64,000 nucleotides of DNA from Nonomuraea sp. NBC_00507 (GCF_036013525.1 NZ_CP107853.1:7316001-7380000); one strand, 5' to 3'. Counted from the first letter of the stretch, positions 46,607 through 56,047 are shown. Made by a program: numbers and translations. The notes: a model not told the origin generated them from the letters alone.

Positions 46607-47829
46607 GCCAGCCCGTCGTTCCCGACCATCTGCCCATGGACGGCATGATCCGCGTTCGCGACGACGATCCGGACCGCCATGAGGCGTATCTGATCGCGCC
46701 TGCCGTGCAGAACCACGCGGCCAACATCATGTCGCTACGCGACGGCGCTCTCGGCTGCGTGTGGTTCGGCGGCACGCAGGAAGGCGTCTCGGACATCTCC
46801 ATCTGGTTCTCCCGGCTGCAGAAGGGGACGGACACCTGGTCCACGCCGACGCGGCTGTCCGACGACCCGACGCGTTCCGAGCAGAACCCGGTCCTGTTCC
46901 CCACTGCCGCCGGAGAGCTGTGGCTGCTGTACACCGCCCAGCACGCAGGCAACCAGGACACCGCCGAAGTCCGTTGCCGCATCTCGCACGACGACGGTCA
47001 CACCTGGGGACCCGTGCACACCCTCCTGCCCGCCACGAGCCGCGGCGGCGTCTTCGTCCGGCAGCCCGTGCTCGTGCTGCCGTCCGGCCGATGGCTGCTG
47101 CCCGTCTTCAACTGCGTCACCACATCGGGGAAGCGCTGGGCCGGCGACCGCGACACCAGCTCTCTCATGGTCTCCGACGACGAGGGACGAACCTGGCGCG
47201 AACAGCCCGTCCCGGACAGCGTCGGCTGCGTCCACATGAACGTCCACCTGCTGGCCGACGGCACGCTGCTCGCCCTGTTCCGCAGCCGCTGGGCGGATTC
47301 GATCTACGCGAGCCGGTCGGAAGACGAGGGCATGACCTGGAGCGTTCCCGCTGCCACCGAGCTGCCCAACAACAATTCCTCCATCCAGTACGTCACACTG
47401 CGTGACGGCCGGCTGGCGCTGGTGTTCAACGCCAGCAGCGCGGCCGACGCCACCGAGCGCCGGGTGTCCCTGTACGACGAGATCGACGATGACGGCCTGG
47501 CCGCGACCCCGGCGAGTCGGTCCGGCGACGAGCCGGCACCCGCCGGGAGCGATGAGCGGACCGCGTTTTGGGGCGCCCCGCGTGCGCCCATGACCCTCGC
47601 GCTGTCTGGCGACGGAGGGCGCACGTGGCCGATCCGCCGCGATCTGGAGGTAGGCGATGGCTACTGCCTGACCAACAACTCCCGCGATGGCCTCAACCGA
47701 GAGTTCTCCTACCCGTCCATCCAGGAAACCGCCGACGGTGACCTGCACATCGTCTTCACCTACCACCGTCGCGTCATCAAGTACGTCCGAGTACGACCCG
47801 AGTGGGCCGCCCGCGCCGATGGCATCTGA
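46603..47829 (+). CDS. Sialidase-like (BNR/Asp-box) six-bladed propeller protein, cytoplasmic
   Basis: 408 residues with four Asp boxes, SHDDGHTW, SDDEGRTW, SEDEGMTW and SGDGGRTW, marking a beta-propeller of the sialidase superfamily. An N-terminal region carries HAANIMSLRDG. No signal peptide or transmembrane segment is present, so it works inside the cell on imported material. The family includes exo-sialidases and unsaturated-uronyl or other glycoside-cleaving enzymes. True sialidase activity is doubtful because a clear arginine triad cannot be assigned by eye. GTG start in a GTGA overlap. Confidence 0.85.
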   Translation: MSQPVVPDHLPMDGMIRVRDDDPDRHEAYLIAPAVQNHAANIMSLRDGALGCVWFGGTQEGVSDISIWFSRLQKGTDTWSTPTRLSDDPTRSEQNPVLFPTAAGELWLLYTAQHAGNQDTAEVRCRISHDDGHTWGPVHTLLPATSRGGVFVRQPVLVLPSGRWLLPVFNCVTTSGKRWAGDRDTSSLMVSDDEGRTWREQPVPDSVGCVHMNVHLLADGTLLALFRSRWADSIYASRSEDEGMTWSVPAATELPNNNSSIQYVTLRDGRLALVFNASSAADATERRVSLYDEIDDDGLAATPASRSGDEPAPAGSDERTAFWGAPRAPMTLALSGDGGRTWPIRRDLEVGDGYCLTNNSRDGLNREFSYPSIQETADGDLHIVFTYHRRVIKYVRVRPEWAARADGI

Positions 47830-48565
47830 CGTGCCGATGGACGCCGCGCCAGACCGCCACACCGGACAGACCTCGGACGAGCCGCAGCACGCGGTGGTGA
47901 CCGGGGCAAGCTCCGGCATCGGCCGGGCGGTCGCCACACGCCTGCTCCGCGAGGGCTGGAGAATCACCGGGATGAGCCGTACCCGCCCTCCGGAGCACCG
48001 CCAGGACACCCCGGCCTACTCGTGGCTCCAGGCAGACCTGACCGACCTCGACCAGCTGGCCGACGCATCGGCCGCGGTGGGCACCGTCGACGCCATCGTT
48101 CACTCGGCGGGCGTGCAACGCTCCGCGCCGCTCGGACGCCTCTCGGCCCAGGACGGCGCCCTCATGTGGCGGGTCCACGTCGAGGCCGCGACCGTTCTGG
48201 TGAACGTCCTCGCCGGCGCGATCCGCCCAGGTGGCCGCGTTGTGCTGATCGGAAGCCGCACGATGGCGGGCGCGGCGGGCAAGAGCCAGTACGCGGCGAC
48301 CAAGGCCGCGCTCGTGGGCTTGTCCCGTTCCTGGGCCATGGAACTGGCCCCGCGTGGGATCACCGTCAATGTGGTCGCCCCCGGCCCGACCGACACCCCC
48401 ATGCTGCGTGATCCCGGACGTGCCGCCACTCCGCCACGGGTTCCGCCGCTGGGCCGGTTCATCAGGCCCGAGGAGGTCGCGGGACTGACGGCCTTCCTCC
48501 TCGGACCGGAAGGAGGCGCGGTTACCGGCCAGCACCTGGTGATGTGCGCGGGCGCATCACTGTGA
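47819..48565 (+). CDS. Short-chain dehydrogenase/reductase (last gene of catabolic operon)
   Basis: 248 residues. The cofactor loop VTGASSGIGRAVA is at ~27-39, catalytic Ser is in VLIGSRTMAG, Tyr and Lys are in QYAATKAAL, and the C-terminus GGAVTGQHLVMCAG matches sugar-alcohol/sugar-acid SDRs. ATG 47819 overlaps the preceding gene by 11 bases; an ATG at 47837 is an alternative. It probably oxidises the sugar or sugar acid before phosphorylation or aldol cleavage. Confidence 0.92.
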   Translation: MASDVPMDAAPDRHTGQTSDEPQHAVVTGASSGIGRAVATRLLREGWRITGMSRTRPPEHRQDTPAYSWLQADLTDLDQLADASAAVGTVDAIVHSAGVQRSAPLGRLSAQDGALMWRVHVEAATVLVNVLAGAIRPGGRVVLIGSRTMAGAAGKSQYAATKAALVGLSRSWAMELAPRGITVNVVAPGPTDTPMLRDPGRAATPPRVPPLGRFIRPEEVAGLTAFLLGPEGGAVTGQHLVMCAGASL

Positions 48566-48639
48566 ACTGGCAGCTCCCGCTCCGTGGCAGTGGGCGAAGG
48601 AACGGCGGGTGAGGATGGTGAGCTGCCTTCGGGCTCGAT

Positions 48640-49185
48640 GATCGCTCGGCAGTCCTCGCCCGGCCCGGCGCTCACCACGTGGCCCGCGATCAGCTCAGGC
48701 CGGCGGCGCGGCTGGCCGGCTGGACCCCGTCGTATGCGTACGCGACATGTCGGGCAGTGATCCATCGGCAGCACCCGATGGGTCGGACAGACCGCGGCCC
48801 AGCCCAGCTTCCACCACACCTGCCACCCCGAGGCTGCCAAACACTCCGAGCAAGCCCGGCTGCCGAAGAGCTTCACCCACTCACGAGCCTCCGCCCTGCG
48901 GAGTGACTCCTTGTCGACCACGCGGACGCCCGCCAGGTTCACAGCGGAGCCGTTGAACACACCCAGGTGTAGATCGCGTACGATCTCGGCGCCCACTCCT
49001 GTGGCAGCCGTGATGGCCAGGTGCACCTCCGCAGTCGCAACGATGCCGTAGGCCAACGAGCGAACATCGCCCGGCACCGCGCGTACATGCAGTTCCAGTG
49101 ACTCGACGATCGTCCACGGCGGGCATCCGTTCCGCACCGCAGATCAACCCAAGAGGCGAACGACTGGCGCCTCTGGTCAGCGAAT
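48640..49185 (-). pseudogene. TniQ family transposition protein fragment (frameshifted)
   Basis: The minus strand reads QSFASWVD, then after a 1-base shift VRNGCPPWTIVESLELHVRA, a long middle, and a zinc-finger region SRACSECLAASGWQVWWKLG ... CPTHRVLPMDHCPTCRVRIR. Paired CxxC and Cx2H elements of this kind define TniQ proteins of Tn7/Tn5053-like transposons. The same N-terminal words (SFAS-VD, RNGCPPW) recur at 57224-57415. The true start and C-terminus are missing. The rest of 48566-49363 has only repeat unit E. Confidence 0.7.
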
Positions 49186-49324
49186 TGACATCTTTCTTGA
49201 GAGGAATCGGGAGGATGGCCGGGCGGGCAAGTGGCAGCTCAGGGCGCTCTGGGGCTGGCTACTCGATGATCTTGTCATTGACTGGGGCTGTGGTCAGGGC
49301 TGTGACAGGTTGAATGAGACGCGG

Positions 49325-49355
49325 TCCGAAGTTGTCCCATCGAAGGTGGCAGTTT
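49325..49355. repeat. End-like repeat unit E (right half only)
   Basis: CCGAAGTTGTCCCATCGAAG is followed directly by GTGGCAGT. It matches the right half of units A and C (CATCGAAGTTGGCAGT). It lies about 150 bases upstream of the tniQ remnant, where the end of the element carrying it would be. Confidence 0.45.
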
Positions 49356-49363
49356 TCTTGGTG

Positions 49364-50023
49364 TCAGGCTCGGTTTCCCGCTCCCCAGTAGAACGGCCCA
49401 GAGGTTGAGTGAATCTTGATGCGCCATCCGATCCGCTCGAGCTGTCGTTCGAGGTCCGGCGGTTGTTGCGGGACTTTGACGATCCGGTAGGCGGTCCCGT
49501 CCAGGAGCTGGCGTTGTATTGTCGCGGATTGCTCGCCTTCGATGAGTTCGTCGGCGGTCCGGTAGCCGTCGTCGACGAAGAATACCCGCCCTTCCGGTTT
49601 CAGGCAGTCGGCCACCAGCGACCAGAAGGACGCGAAGCGTTCGGGCGGAACATGTGACAGCCAGAACCCGAAGAAGACGACGTCGTAACGACGGTCCGGC
49701 TTCCAGCGGAACAGGTCGGCTGACACGAATTGCACCCGCTCGTTCTCGCCCACCCGGGCCGAGGCGATGGCGAGCATTTCCGGGGACGCGTCCACGGCGG
49801 TGACATCTGCGGCGTGCTGGAGCAGCTGGGTGGTCCATATGCCTGGGCCGCAGGCGAGTTCGAGCACGCTGCCGGTCGGCCGGAACGCATCGAGCGCCGC
49901 CGACAGCTCAGCGGCTCCGGGAAAGGGTAGAGCGTGGCGCTCGTATTCCGCGGCAACCGCCCGGTAGTAGACGACCTGTTCGTCGAGTAGTTTTTGCAGG
50001 TTCCCGCCATCAGCCGAGTTCAT
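49364..50023 (-). CDS. Class I SAM-dependent methyltransferase
   Basis: 219 residues. Motif I VLELACGPGIWT (about 53-64), VTAVDASPEML and the FFVDDGYRT segment define a Methyltransf_25-type Rossmann fold. ATG 50023. The stop lies 9 bases from repeat unit E, so it may have moved with, or been bordered by, the tniQ-related element. Substrate unknown; single gene. Confidence 0.88.
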   Translation of the reverse strand: MNSADGGNLQKLLDEQVVYYRAVAAEYERHALPFPGAAELSAALDAFRPTGSVLELACGPGIWTTQLLQHAADVTAVDASPEMLAIASARVGENERVQFVSADLFRWKPDRRYDVVFFGFWLSHVPPERFASFWSLVADCLKPEGRVFFVDDGYRTADELIEGEQSATIQRQLLDGTAYRIVKVPQQPPDLERQLERIGWRIKIHSTSGPFYWGAGNRA

Positions 50024-50338
50024 GGATCGACTATCACAAAATCATTCGCCGGGCTGCAACACCGACAACGTCGACGTCCAAGAAGAGGTCTTGGGGTTGG
50101 GGCAGCACATGTGGTGAGCCTTGGCTGACCGTGTCGGCGATACGGAGGGGGGTGAAGCCGGCATCGGACATGATCAGAAAACTACCGATTAGTTCGACGT
50201 CCCGTCTGCCCCGTCCATGCCGTGAGCTTCTCTCGGTAAGTCCCCCCCGGCGAGTGCAACGGTCTCCCCGTGGCGTAGTCCTTCGCTGGCCCCGCGACGA
50301 TTGGCGGCAGATGAGTGCCAAGGAGCTCGGTCGAGACG
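50024..50338. other. Intergenic stretch without a convincing gene
   Basis: 315 bases between the methyltransferase start and the end of the two-gene cassette. The minus strand has an open reading of about 50 codons (STELLGTHLPPIVAGPAKDY...) joined to the antisense of the cassette. It has no start signal or recognised similarity. No repeat or promoter stands out. Confidence 0.4.
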
Positions 50339-50905
50339 TCAGTCCACGCCGCACCAGTAGGCGAGCTGGTGGCTCGTGCTTTTGACCACACGCGGCGGGG
50401 ACTCAGGTTGTGGCCAGATCTGCAGCAGGTAGCGGTCGACGACGGCATCTCCCGTGGCCAAACTGTTCACTTTGGCGCCTTCGTCCATGTTTACGCCGTG
50501 ATAGCGCAGCCGATACCACCCCGGTCGCGAGGGCAACTCGGGTAGCAGATGATCGTCTTCACCCCACCATTCGGCTATGCGGAGCGATTCCGACTGGGGC
50601 ATGAAGCTGATCTCCACGATGTCCTCGTATCCGTCGGCGTCCGCTCCCGGGTCCTCATCGGCCACAGTCACTGAGAAGCCGACCGGCCCTGTGTGCAGGC
50701 CCGTGATCAGAAGAGCTTTGCCTTCCTCCACCGCCACCCTGATAATCCCCACGGGGTGCTCAGGATGGTTGTCAGGACGGTCCTCCATGGTCGGGAACTC
50801 GTCGTATCCGTCGGCGAGGTAGGCCTGCCGGTAATGGACATGGAGATCGAACGACGCGGTCTGCGCGGTGGCCATGCCGCCAAGAGTACGATCATGAGCT
50901 GACAT
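50339..50905 (-). CDS. Unknown small beta-rich protein, second gene of a two-gene cassette
   Basis: 188 residues from ATG 50905 (MSAHDRTL), or 178 from ATG 50875 (MATAQTAS). The layout is DLHVHYRQAYL, an acidic stretch, GPVGFSVTVAD, GYEDIVEISF, RPGWYRLRYHG and a hydrophobic DRYLLQIWPQP end: mainly predicted beta strands, no motif for an enzyme. The start overlaps the upstream gene by 14 bases. A ruined copy is at 31982-32484 and a diverged relative at 19253-19625. Small, acidic, multi-copy and easily lost proteins like this resemble orphan immunity proteins of polymorphic toxins; that is inference only. Confidence 0.75.
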   Translation of the reverse strand: MSAHDRTLGGMATAQTASFDLHVHYRQAYLADGYDEFPTMEDRPDNHPEHPVGIIRVAVEEGKALLITGLHTGPVGFSVTVADEDPGADADGYEDIVEISFMPQSESLRIAEWWGEDDHLLPELPSRPGWYRLRYHGVNMDEGAKVNSLATGDAVVDRYLLQIWPQPESPPRVVKSTSHQLAYWCGVD

Positions 50906-51278
50906 TTCTCATGGTCCGGGCACCACGGGCGGCCGACGCCTCCCGGGCAGCGAGGAACTCATCCAGCAGCGTGAAGAGGACCTCGATAACCTTGGCCTCC
51001 TCTTCCCGGGTCAGTTCCCACTGCTCCCACCCGTCGGGGAGAGCGATATGGCGCACCTGCCCATGCCAGCCGTGGTTGCAGTCCTGGCCCCGCCGAGCCA
51101 CCAGCCACTCCCGCCAGCCGCCCAGTCCAGGACCTCCATGACGCAGCGCGTGCTGGTCATAACCGTCCAGGAAACCCTCAACCCCAGCAAGCCTCGAGCC
51201 CACCACGAACATGCCCAACCGCTTGGCCACGTGGGCGAAGTACTCACGTTCGCTCATTCCTGCCAGGTCCGCCGTCAC
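50892..51278 (-). CDS. Unknown small protein, first gene of a two-gene cassette
   Basis: 128 residues from GTG 51278. This start is chosen because AGGAGG lies 7 bases upstream; a GTG at 51296 is also in frame. Visible words are MSEREYFAHVAKRLGMFV, GYDQHALRHGGPGLGGWREW, RGQDCNHGWHGQVRHIALPD and a helical LFTLLDEFLAARE tail. No known catalytic motif is recognised. It is always followed by the second cassette gene: intact here, and both are decayed at 32 kb. A joint role is likely; an immunity or toxin-neutralising role is a guess. Confidence 0.75.
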   Translation of the reverse strand: MTADLAGMSEREYFAHVAKRLGMFVVGSRLAGVEGFLDGYDQHALRHGGPGLGGWREWLVARRGQDCNHGWHGQVRHIALPDGWEQWELTREEEAKVIEVLFTLLDEFLAAREASAARGARTMRNVSS

Positions 51279-51755
51279 CGATCCGCCTCCTGACACACCG
51301 CCAACTTGATCTTGATGGCAAGGATCGCCGGGATGTGGGCATTACCTCCGAAGATTTCCGCATTCGGAAGGGCTGCGTCGCCCAGCTATGCCTCAATCAC
51401 GATCTGTTGTCACTGGAAGGAGGACCGGACGCTTGTGATCGTCTGCCAAGGGCGTAGGCCTGAACCGCGAACAGTGGACCCGCTACGTACCCGCCCTGCC
51501 GTATCAAGACCCCTGCGCTCAGTGATCGAGGCCAGGCCCTTGCAGTCCGGGAAGGCGGGCCGCTCACCCCCGCGTGCACCCATCTTGATGAGAACAGCGT
51601 CGATCTCGGCGACGCCCAGCCAGCGGGCGTCCGACGCCGCCGCGGCCTCTCAAGACCGTTGAGGCAGCACCCGCTTGAGAGACGGCGTAACTGATACAGT
51701 CCGGGACTGCTGTAGATCATTTGGACGCGGCTCCCACGTTTCGGAGGACTACTCG
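51279..51755. other. Intergenic stretch without a convincing gene
   Basis: 477 bases between the cassette (leftward) and the secreted protein gene (rightward). Short open frames occur on both strands, but none has a start signal or recognisable motif. CGGAGGACTACTCG at the right end is the ribosome site for the next gene. Confidence 0.4.
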
Positions 51756-52733
51756 ATGCGCCGTTTATCGGCTTTCTTATCCGCCGTGCTCATAGGTCCG
51801 GCGGCGACGCTCGCCGTTCCGGCCGCGGCGGAGGCCGCCGTTCCCGATGTGGTGAGCGCCGTGCGTAACCAGCTCGCCAAGGGCGCGAGCGTGACGTTCA
51901 CGCAGTACGGCCACATCGAGATCAACAACAGGAACAAGTACGACAATCACACGGCCCGAGTGTTCCGCTACCATCCGATGCAAGAGGGAACGCTGGTCCT
52001 CGGCCGGCGCGGTGTCGTCGCGGCGAGTATCAAGCGCCGGGTGGACTTCGACCGTGACCTGCTCCCGCTCGCCAAGGAGCATGCGGAAGAAGGCGACCCG
52101 GTCTCTCGCAGCCTGATCGCGCAGACGCAGCCGCACCGCTGGATCAACACCAAAGGCCGGTTCTACAGCACCGGGCGGCTGTGGACCGCGGACCTGCCCG
52201 AGGGAAAGACGTGGGCGCGGCGCGGCGACCGCAGCGCCGGCTCCACGGCCTTCGGCGACCAGATCATCAATTTCTTCGAGATCGCGACACTCAAAGCGCT
52301 GATCGCCGATGCCGATGAGAAGAAGTTCAACCTGCCGAACCCCGCGGGGAAAACTCCCGACCGCAAGCGGACCGGGTTCTACCGGGGCACTCTCACCTTC
52401 GCCGAGTTGTACGACCTCTCAGCCACCTTCCGGCAAGTAGCAGGGAAGCGGCCGGACGCGAGTTATGCGAACACGGTCGTGGGATGGAGCATCGTCTTCG
52501 ACGCGAAGGGGCTGCCCTTCAAGTTCGGCTCAGGCTTCAGCACGCAGGAAAAGGAAAAGTATTACACCCAAGGCGGCGCCACCACGGATATCGTGAGTTG
52601 GGGCCCGGCCAGGACTCTTGCGGCGCCCAGCGCGAGGCAGGTCGGTGCCGTCCGCGCTCCCGTCGATGGCCTGCCCGAATTCGACGACCTGGTGGAACTT
52701 GCCAAGGTGGACGCTCCGCCCTCGAAGCGTTAG
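51756..52733 (+). CDS. Secreted protein of unknown function
   Basis: 325 residues. The Sec signal is MRRLSAFLSAVLIG with an alanine-rich cleavage region (AEAA) near residue 27. The mature part alternates beta-strand-like segments (VFRYHPMQEGTLVLGRRGVV, YRGTLTFAELYDLSATFRQV, GWSIVFDAKGLPFKFGSGFS). This resembles actinomycete lipoprotein-like (LppX/LolA-fold) carriers, but no lipobox cysteine is present. ATG 51756 has CGGAGGA upstream; an in-frame ATG at 51675 would hide the signal. Function unknown. Confidence 0.8.
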   Translation: MRRLSAFLSAVLIGPAATLAVPAAAEAAVPDVVSAVRNQLAKGASVTFTQYGHIEINNRNKYDNHTARVFRYHPMQEGTLVLGRRGVVAASIKRRVDFDRDLLPLAKEHAEEGDPVSRSLIAQTQPHRWINTKGRFYSTGRLWTADLPEGKTWARRGDRSAGSTAFGDQIINFFEIATLKALIADADEKKFNLPNPAGKTPDRKRTGFYRGTLTFAELYDLSATFRQVAGKRPDASYANTVVGWSIVFDAKGLPFKFGSGFSTQEKEKYYTQGGATTDIVSWGPARTLAAPSARQVGAVRAPVDGLPEFDDLVELAKVDAPPSKR

Positions 52734-52799
52734 CCGCCAGGTCCCGGTGGGGATGCGTGGGCCTGCCCAGAGCCGCTCGCGTACCGGCGGGCCATGGGG

Positions 52800-53250
52800 T
52801 CAGGTGGGGCCGACGTGAGCCGCTTCCGGCGAGCCGACCTGGGCGAACAGGACGCGGGCGCGCCGCCATGCCGCCTCGGCCGGCATCCGGTCGCCGCGGG
52901 CCCACTGCACGTCCCCGAGCGCGCTCAGCGCGCAGGCCTGCCACAGCGGCGTCTGGATAGCCGAAGATCCGCAGCGCGTCGGTCAGGTGGCCGTACGCCT
53001 GCTCGTGCTCGCCCCGCCGATGGTGCAGCAGGCCGAGCGCGACCCGGATGCGCCCGCGCTCAGGTGCGCTGGTCTCGCAGCGTCTGCAGCAGCTCGCCAG
53101 CCCGGGTCTCGGCAGCAGCCTCCGCCGCGCCTGCTGTCGGGCGGTCTGCGCCGCGGCCTGGGCGACGGCGAGCCGATCAACGTACGTCGCCGAGCTGTTC
53201 GGTGGCGGCCAGGTCCTCGCGCAGCTGCCCGGCCTCGCTCGCGATCGCCG
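52800..53250 (-). pseudogene. C-terminal remnant of a TPR-containing protein
   Basis: Several minus-strand frames in turn spell TPR repeats: EAGQLREDLAATEQLGDV, RVALGLLHHRRGEHEQAYGH and LTDALRIFG, then LWQACALSALGDVQWARGDR, MPAEAAWRRARVLFAQVG and a stop at 52800. At least two frameshifts separate them. It probably derives from the tail of an AfsR/NB-ARC-type regulator. It ends abruptly at repeat unit C. Confidence 0.6.
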
Positions 53251-53264
53251 TGTCTGGACGCAGC

Positions 53265-53354
53265 GAAGATGACAGTGGAGCCTGCTCCTAACCTGGGCGC
53301 TGTCACTTCGATAGGTGTCGAAATATCGGCGCTCGCGTCATCGAAGTTGGCAGT
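53265..53354. repeat. End-like repeat unit C (CTGTCACTTCGAT type)
   Basis: CGAAGATGACAGTGG (53265) is followed by ACCTGGGCGCTGTCACTTCG with AT (53291-53312), a 26-base spacer and CATCGAAGTTGGCAGT (53339-53354). Spacing and order are identical to unit A. The first part points the other way and matches the inner copy in unit D. Confidence 0.6.
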
Positions 53355-53407
53355 ACCCGGTCGTACATCGCAAAGACAAACTGGCGATCTTGCGATAGGT
53401 GGCGCCA

Positions 53408-53445
53408 GGGTGTAACCATTGCGCCGATCGCCAGGTTGCACACCC
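53408..53445 (-). terminator. Hairpin downstream of TetR gene
   Basis: GGGTGTAACC (53408-53417) can pair with GGTTGCACACCC (53434-53445) with a two-base bulge. It lies 30 bases past the TetR stop on the minus strand, in the position of a terminator. No T-run. Confidence 0.35.
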
Positions 53446-53474
53446 GCTGGACTAGTGAGTCGTCGCCGGTTTCG

Positions 53475-54104
53475 TCAGCGGGCGTTTCGCAGGCGCAGGA
53501 GATGCCCGGTGATGTGGTCACGGGCCGCGGTGACAGCGCGAACTGCGTGCTCGTCGATGCCTTGTGGCGGGCGGGTGCCCTTGAAGAGCAGGGTGGCGTA
53601 GCCGTGCGTGGTGGACAGGTGCACGTAGACGAAATCGGCGGTGTCGGCCCAGGAGGTGTCGGCGGGCAGCACGTCCGCGGCCAGGCGCATGAGGGCGGCC
53701 GTGAGGTGGCGGCTCTGCTCCTGGACGGTCGGGCGGTGGGGCTCGGCGAAGTCATAGGAGTAGACGAGGTCGAGGCCGGCGCGGTGCTCCAGGACGAAGC
53801 GGGTGTAGGCGCCCGCGGTGGCAGCGAGCCGGTCCACGGGATCGGGCCCCGCTCGCTCGGCCGCCTCGACGAGAACGTCGGTGATGTCGCTGATGATGGC
53901 GGCCGCGCAGGCGGCGAGCAGTGCCTCCCGATCGGGGAAGTGACGGTACGGCGCGGCCGATGACACGCCGACGCGGGCGGCGACCTTCGCCACGGAGAAA
54001 CCGGTGACGCCCGACTCGGCCAGGAGCGCGAGACCTTCGCGGATCAGCTCAGAGCGCAGGTCGCCGTGGTGGTAGCCGCGTTTCTGCGTCGTGGGTCTGC
54101 TCAC
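53475..54104 (-). CDS. TetR/AcrR family regulator (WHG domain)
   Basis: 209 residues. The N-terminal helix-turn-helix (about 15-62) has FSVAKVAARVGVSSAAPYRHFPDR. The C-terminal WHG-type ligand domain has YVHLSTTHGYATLLF. The start is GTG 54104. Divergent from an aldo/keto reductase gene, with two tandem 16-base palindromes in the 86-base gap, so it almost certainly represses itself and the reductase. Confidence 0.93.
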   Translation of the reverse strand: MSRPTTQKRGYHHGDLRSELIREGLALLAESGVTGFSVAKVAARVGVSSAAPYRHFPDREALLAACAAAIISDITDVLVEAAERAGPDPVDRLAATAGAYTRFVLEHRAGLDLVYSYDFAEPHRPTVQEQSRHLTAALMRLAADVLPADTSWADTADFVYVHLSTTHGYATLLFKGTRPPQGIDEHAVRAVTAARDHITGHLLRLRNAR

Positions 54105-54131
54105 GGCGAACGATTCTCCTCCCTTTCCAAT

Positions 54132-54167
54132 GTTAGAGTACTCTTACTTATGTTAGAGCACTCTTAC
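54132..54167. promoter_or_regulatory. Two tandem TetR operators GTTAGAGTACTCTTAC / GTTAGAGCACTCTTAC
   Basis: The 16-base near-palindromes at 54132-54147 and 54152-54167 are exactly 20 bases apart (about two helical turns). They fill the space between the divergent TetR and aldo/keto reductase starts. Symmetry and spacing are those of two cooperatively bound TetR dimers. Confidence 0.75.
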
Positions 54168-54181
54168 ATCTGCGGGAATGA

Positions 54182-55165
<984 letters not shown>

Positions 55166-55425
55166 CCCCGCTGACCGGGCACGGCCTTTTCTCCAATTCG
55201 GGTACGGCTCGGACACCAGCCGACAGATAGACGCGATGCCGGGGGCGGGTCCCGCAGGGCAGCGGATGCCGGGCGACGCGCAAGACCGGATCAGGCGCGG
55301 CCAGGCGCTGGGGGCTGAAGGCCGCGGCATCAAGGCTTAGGGACGCCGCCCCGCCCAGGGCGACCCTTTGCACGGGGCCCGCCCGATACCTCCACAGCAC
55401 CACCACACAACGGGCCGCGACAGCG

Positions 55426-56016
55426 TCAGTCCTGGGCTCCGGCGTCGATGCTGCCGACGGTCAGGTCGGTCAGCGCCGCGATGGCCTCGGCGACGGTGGC
55501 CCGTCCCCGGTTCAGCTCCGCGGCGATCGCCTCGGCCGCGCCCAGTGCTCCGACGCAGCGCAGCCGGAGGGCTTCGTGCGTGAGCCCGGAGTACGGTCGC
55601 AGGGCGGTGGCCATCAGGTCCGCGTAGCCGTCGAGCAGCTCGCGCTCGATCGCCTCCATCTCCTGGTTCCCCTTGAGCGCGGCCGATATGGCGGTCCACT
55701 CCGGCATGTCGGTGGCGCAGGCGAAGTAGGCGGCGCTCAGGACGCGGGCGATCTCGCGGGGGACGGCCGGGGCGTCACGCAGGGCCTCCTCGGAGGCGGC
55801 CCGGTGCCGCTCGTCGAGCCGCCGGTAGAGCGCGATCAGCAGGCCGGGGCGGGTGCCGAAGTGGTCGTAGACGATCGGCCTGCTCACGCCGGCGGCCTCC
55901 GCCAGGCTGAGTAGCGTGAGGCTGTCGGTGCCGTGGGCGCGCACGATCGCCATGGCGGTGTCGAGCAGTTGCTCCCGCCTGGCCGGCTTGGACAGGCGAG
56001 TCGATCCCGTGGTCAT
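55426..56016 (-). CDS. TetR/AcrR family regulator
   Basis: 196 residues. The helix-turn-helix region has TLLSLAEAAGVSRPIVYDHFGTR at about residues 35-57. A C-terminal ligand domain follows. ATG 56016. Divergent from the saccharopine-dehydrogenase-like gene, with a 27-base palindrome in the 78-base gap that is probably its operator. Confidence 0.93.
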   Translation of the reverse strand: MTTGSTRLSKPARREQLLDTAMAIVRAHGTDSLTLLSLAEAAGVSRPIVYDHFGTRPGLLIALYRRLDERHRAASEEALRDAPAVPREIARVLSAAYFACATDMPEWTAISAALKGNQEMEAIERELLDGYADLMATALRPYSGLTHEALRLRCVGALGAAEAIAAELNRGRATVAEAIAALTDLTVGSIDAGAQD

Positions 56017-56047
56017 CGTCCTCCCTTGCGGTGCCTCCCAGCATAAG

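Noticed and set aside
50182..50448. Minus-strand open frame ending the cassette region
   Set aside because: It is mostly antisense/out-of-frame reading of the cassette's second gene, with no start signal or recognisable motif.
51397..51720. Minus-strand open frame upstream of the secreted protein
   Set aside because: Low-complexity Arg/Ser-rich translation, no ribosome site, and no match to known families by eye.
55340..55425. Possible tRNA-like segment between the aldo/keto reductase and TetR genes
   Set aside because: Some tRNA-like words occur, but no cloverleaf with acceptor, anticodon and T arms can be folded on either strand.
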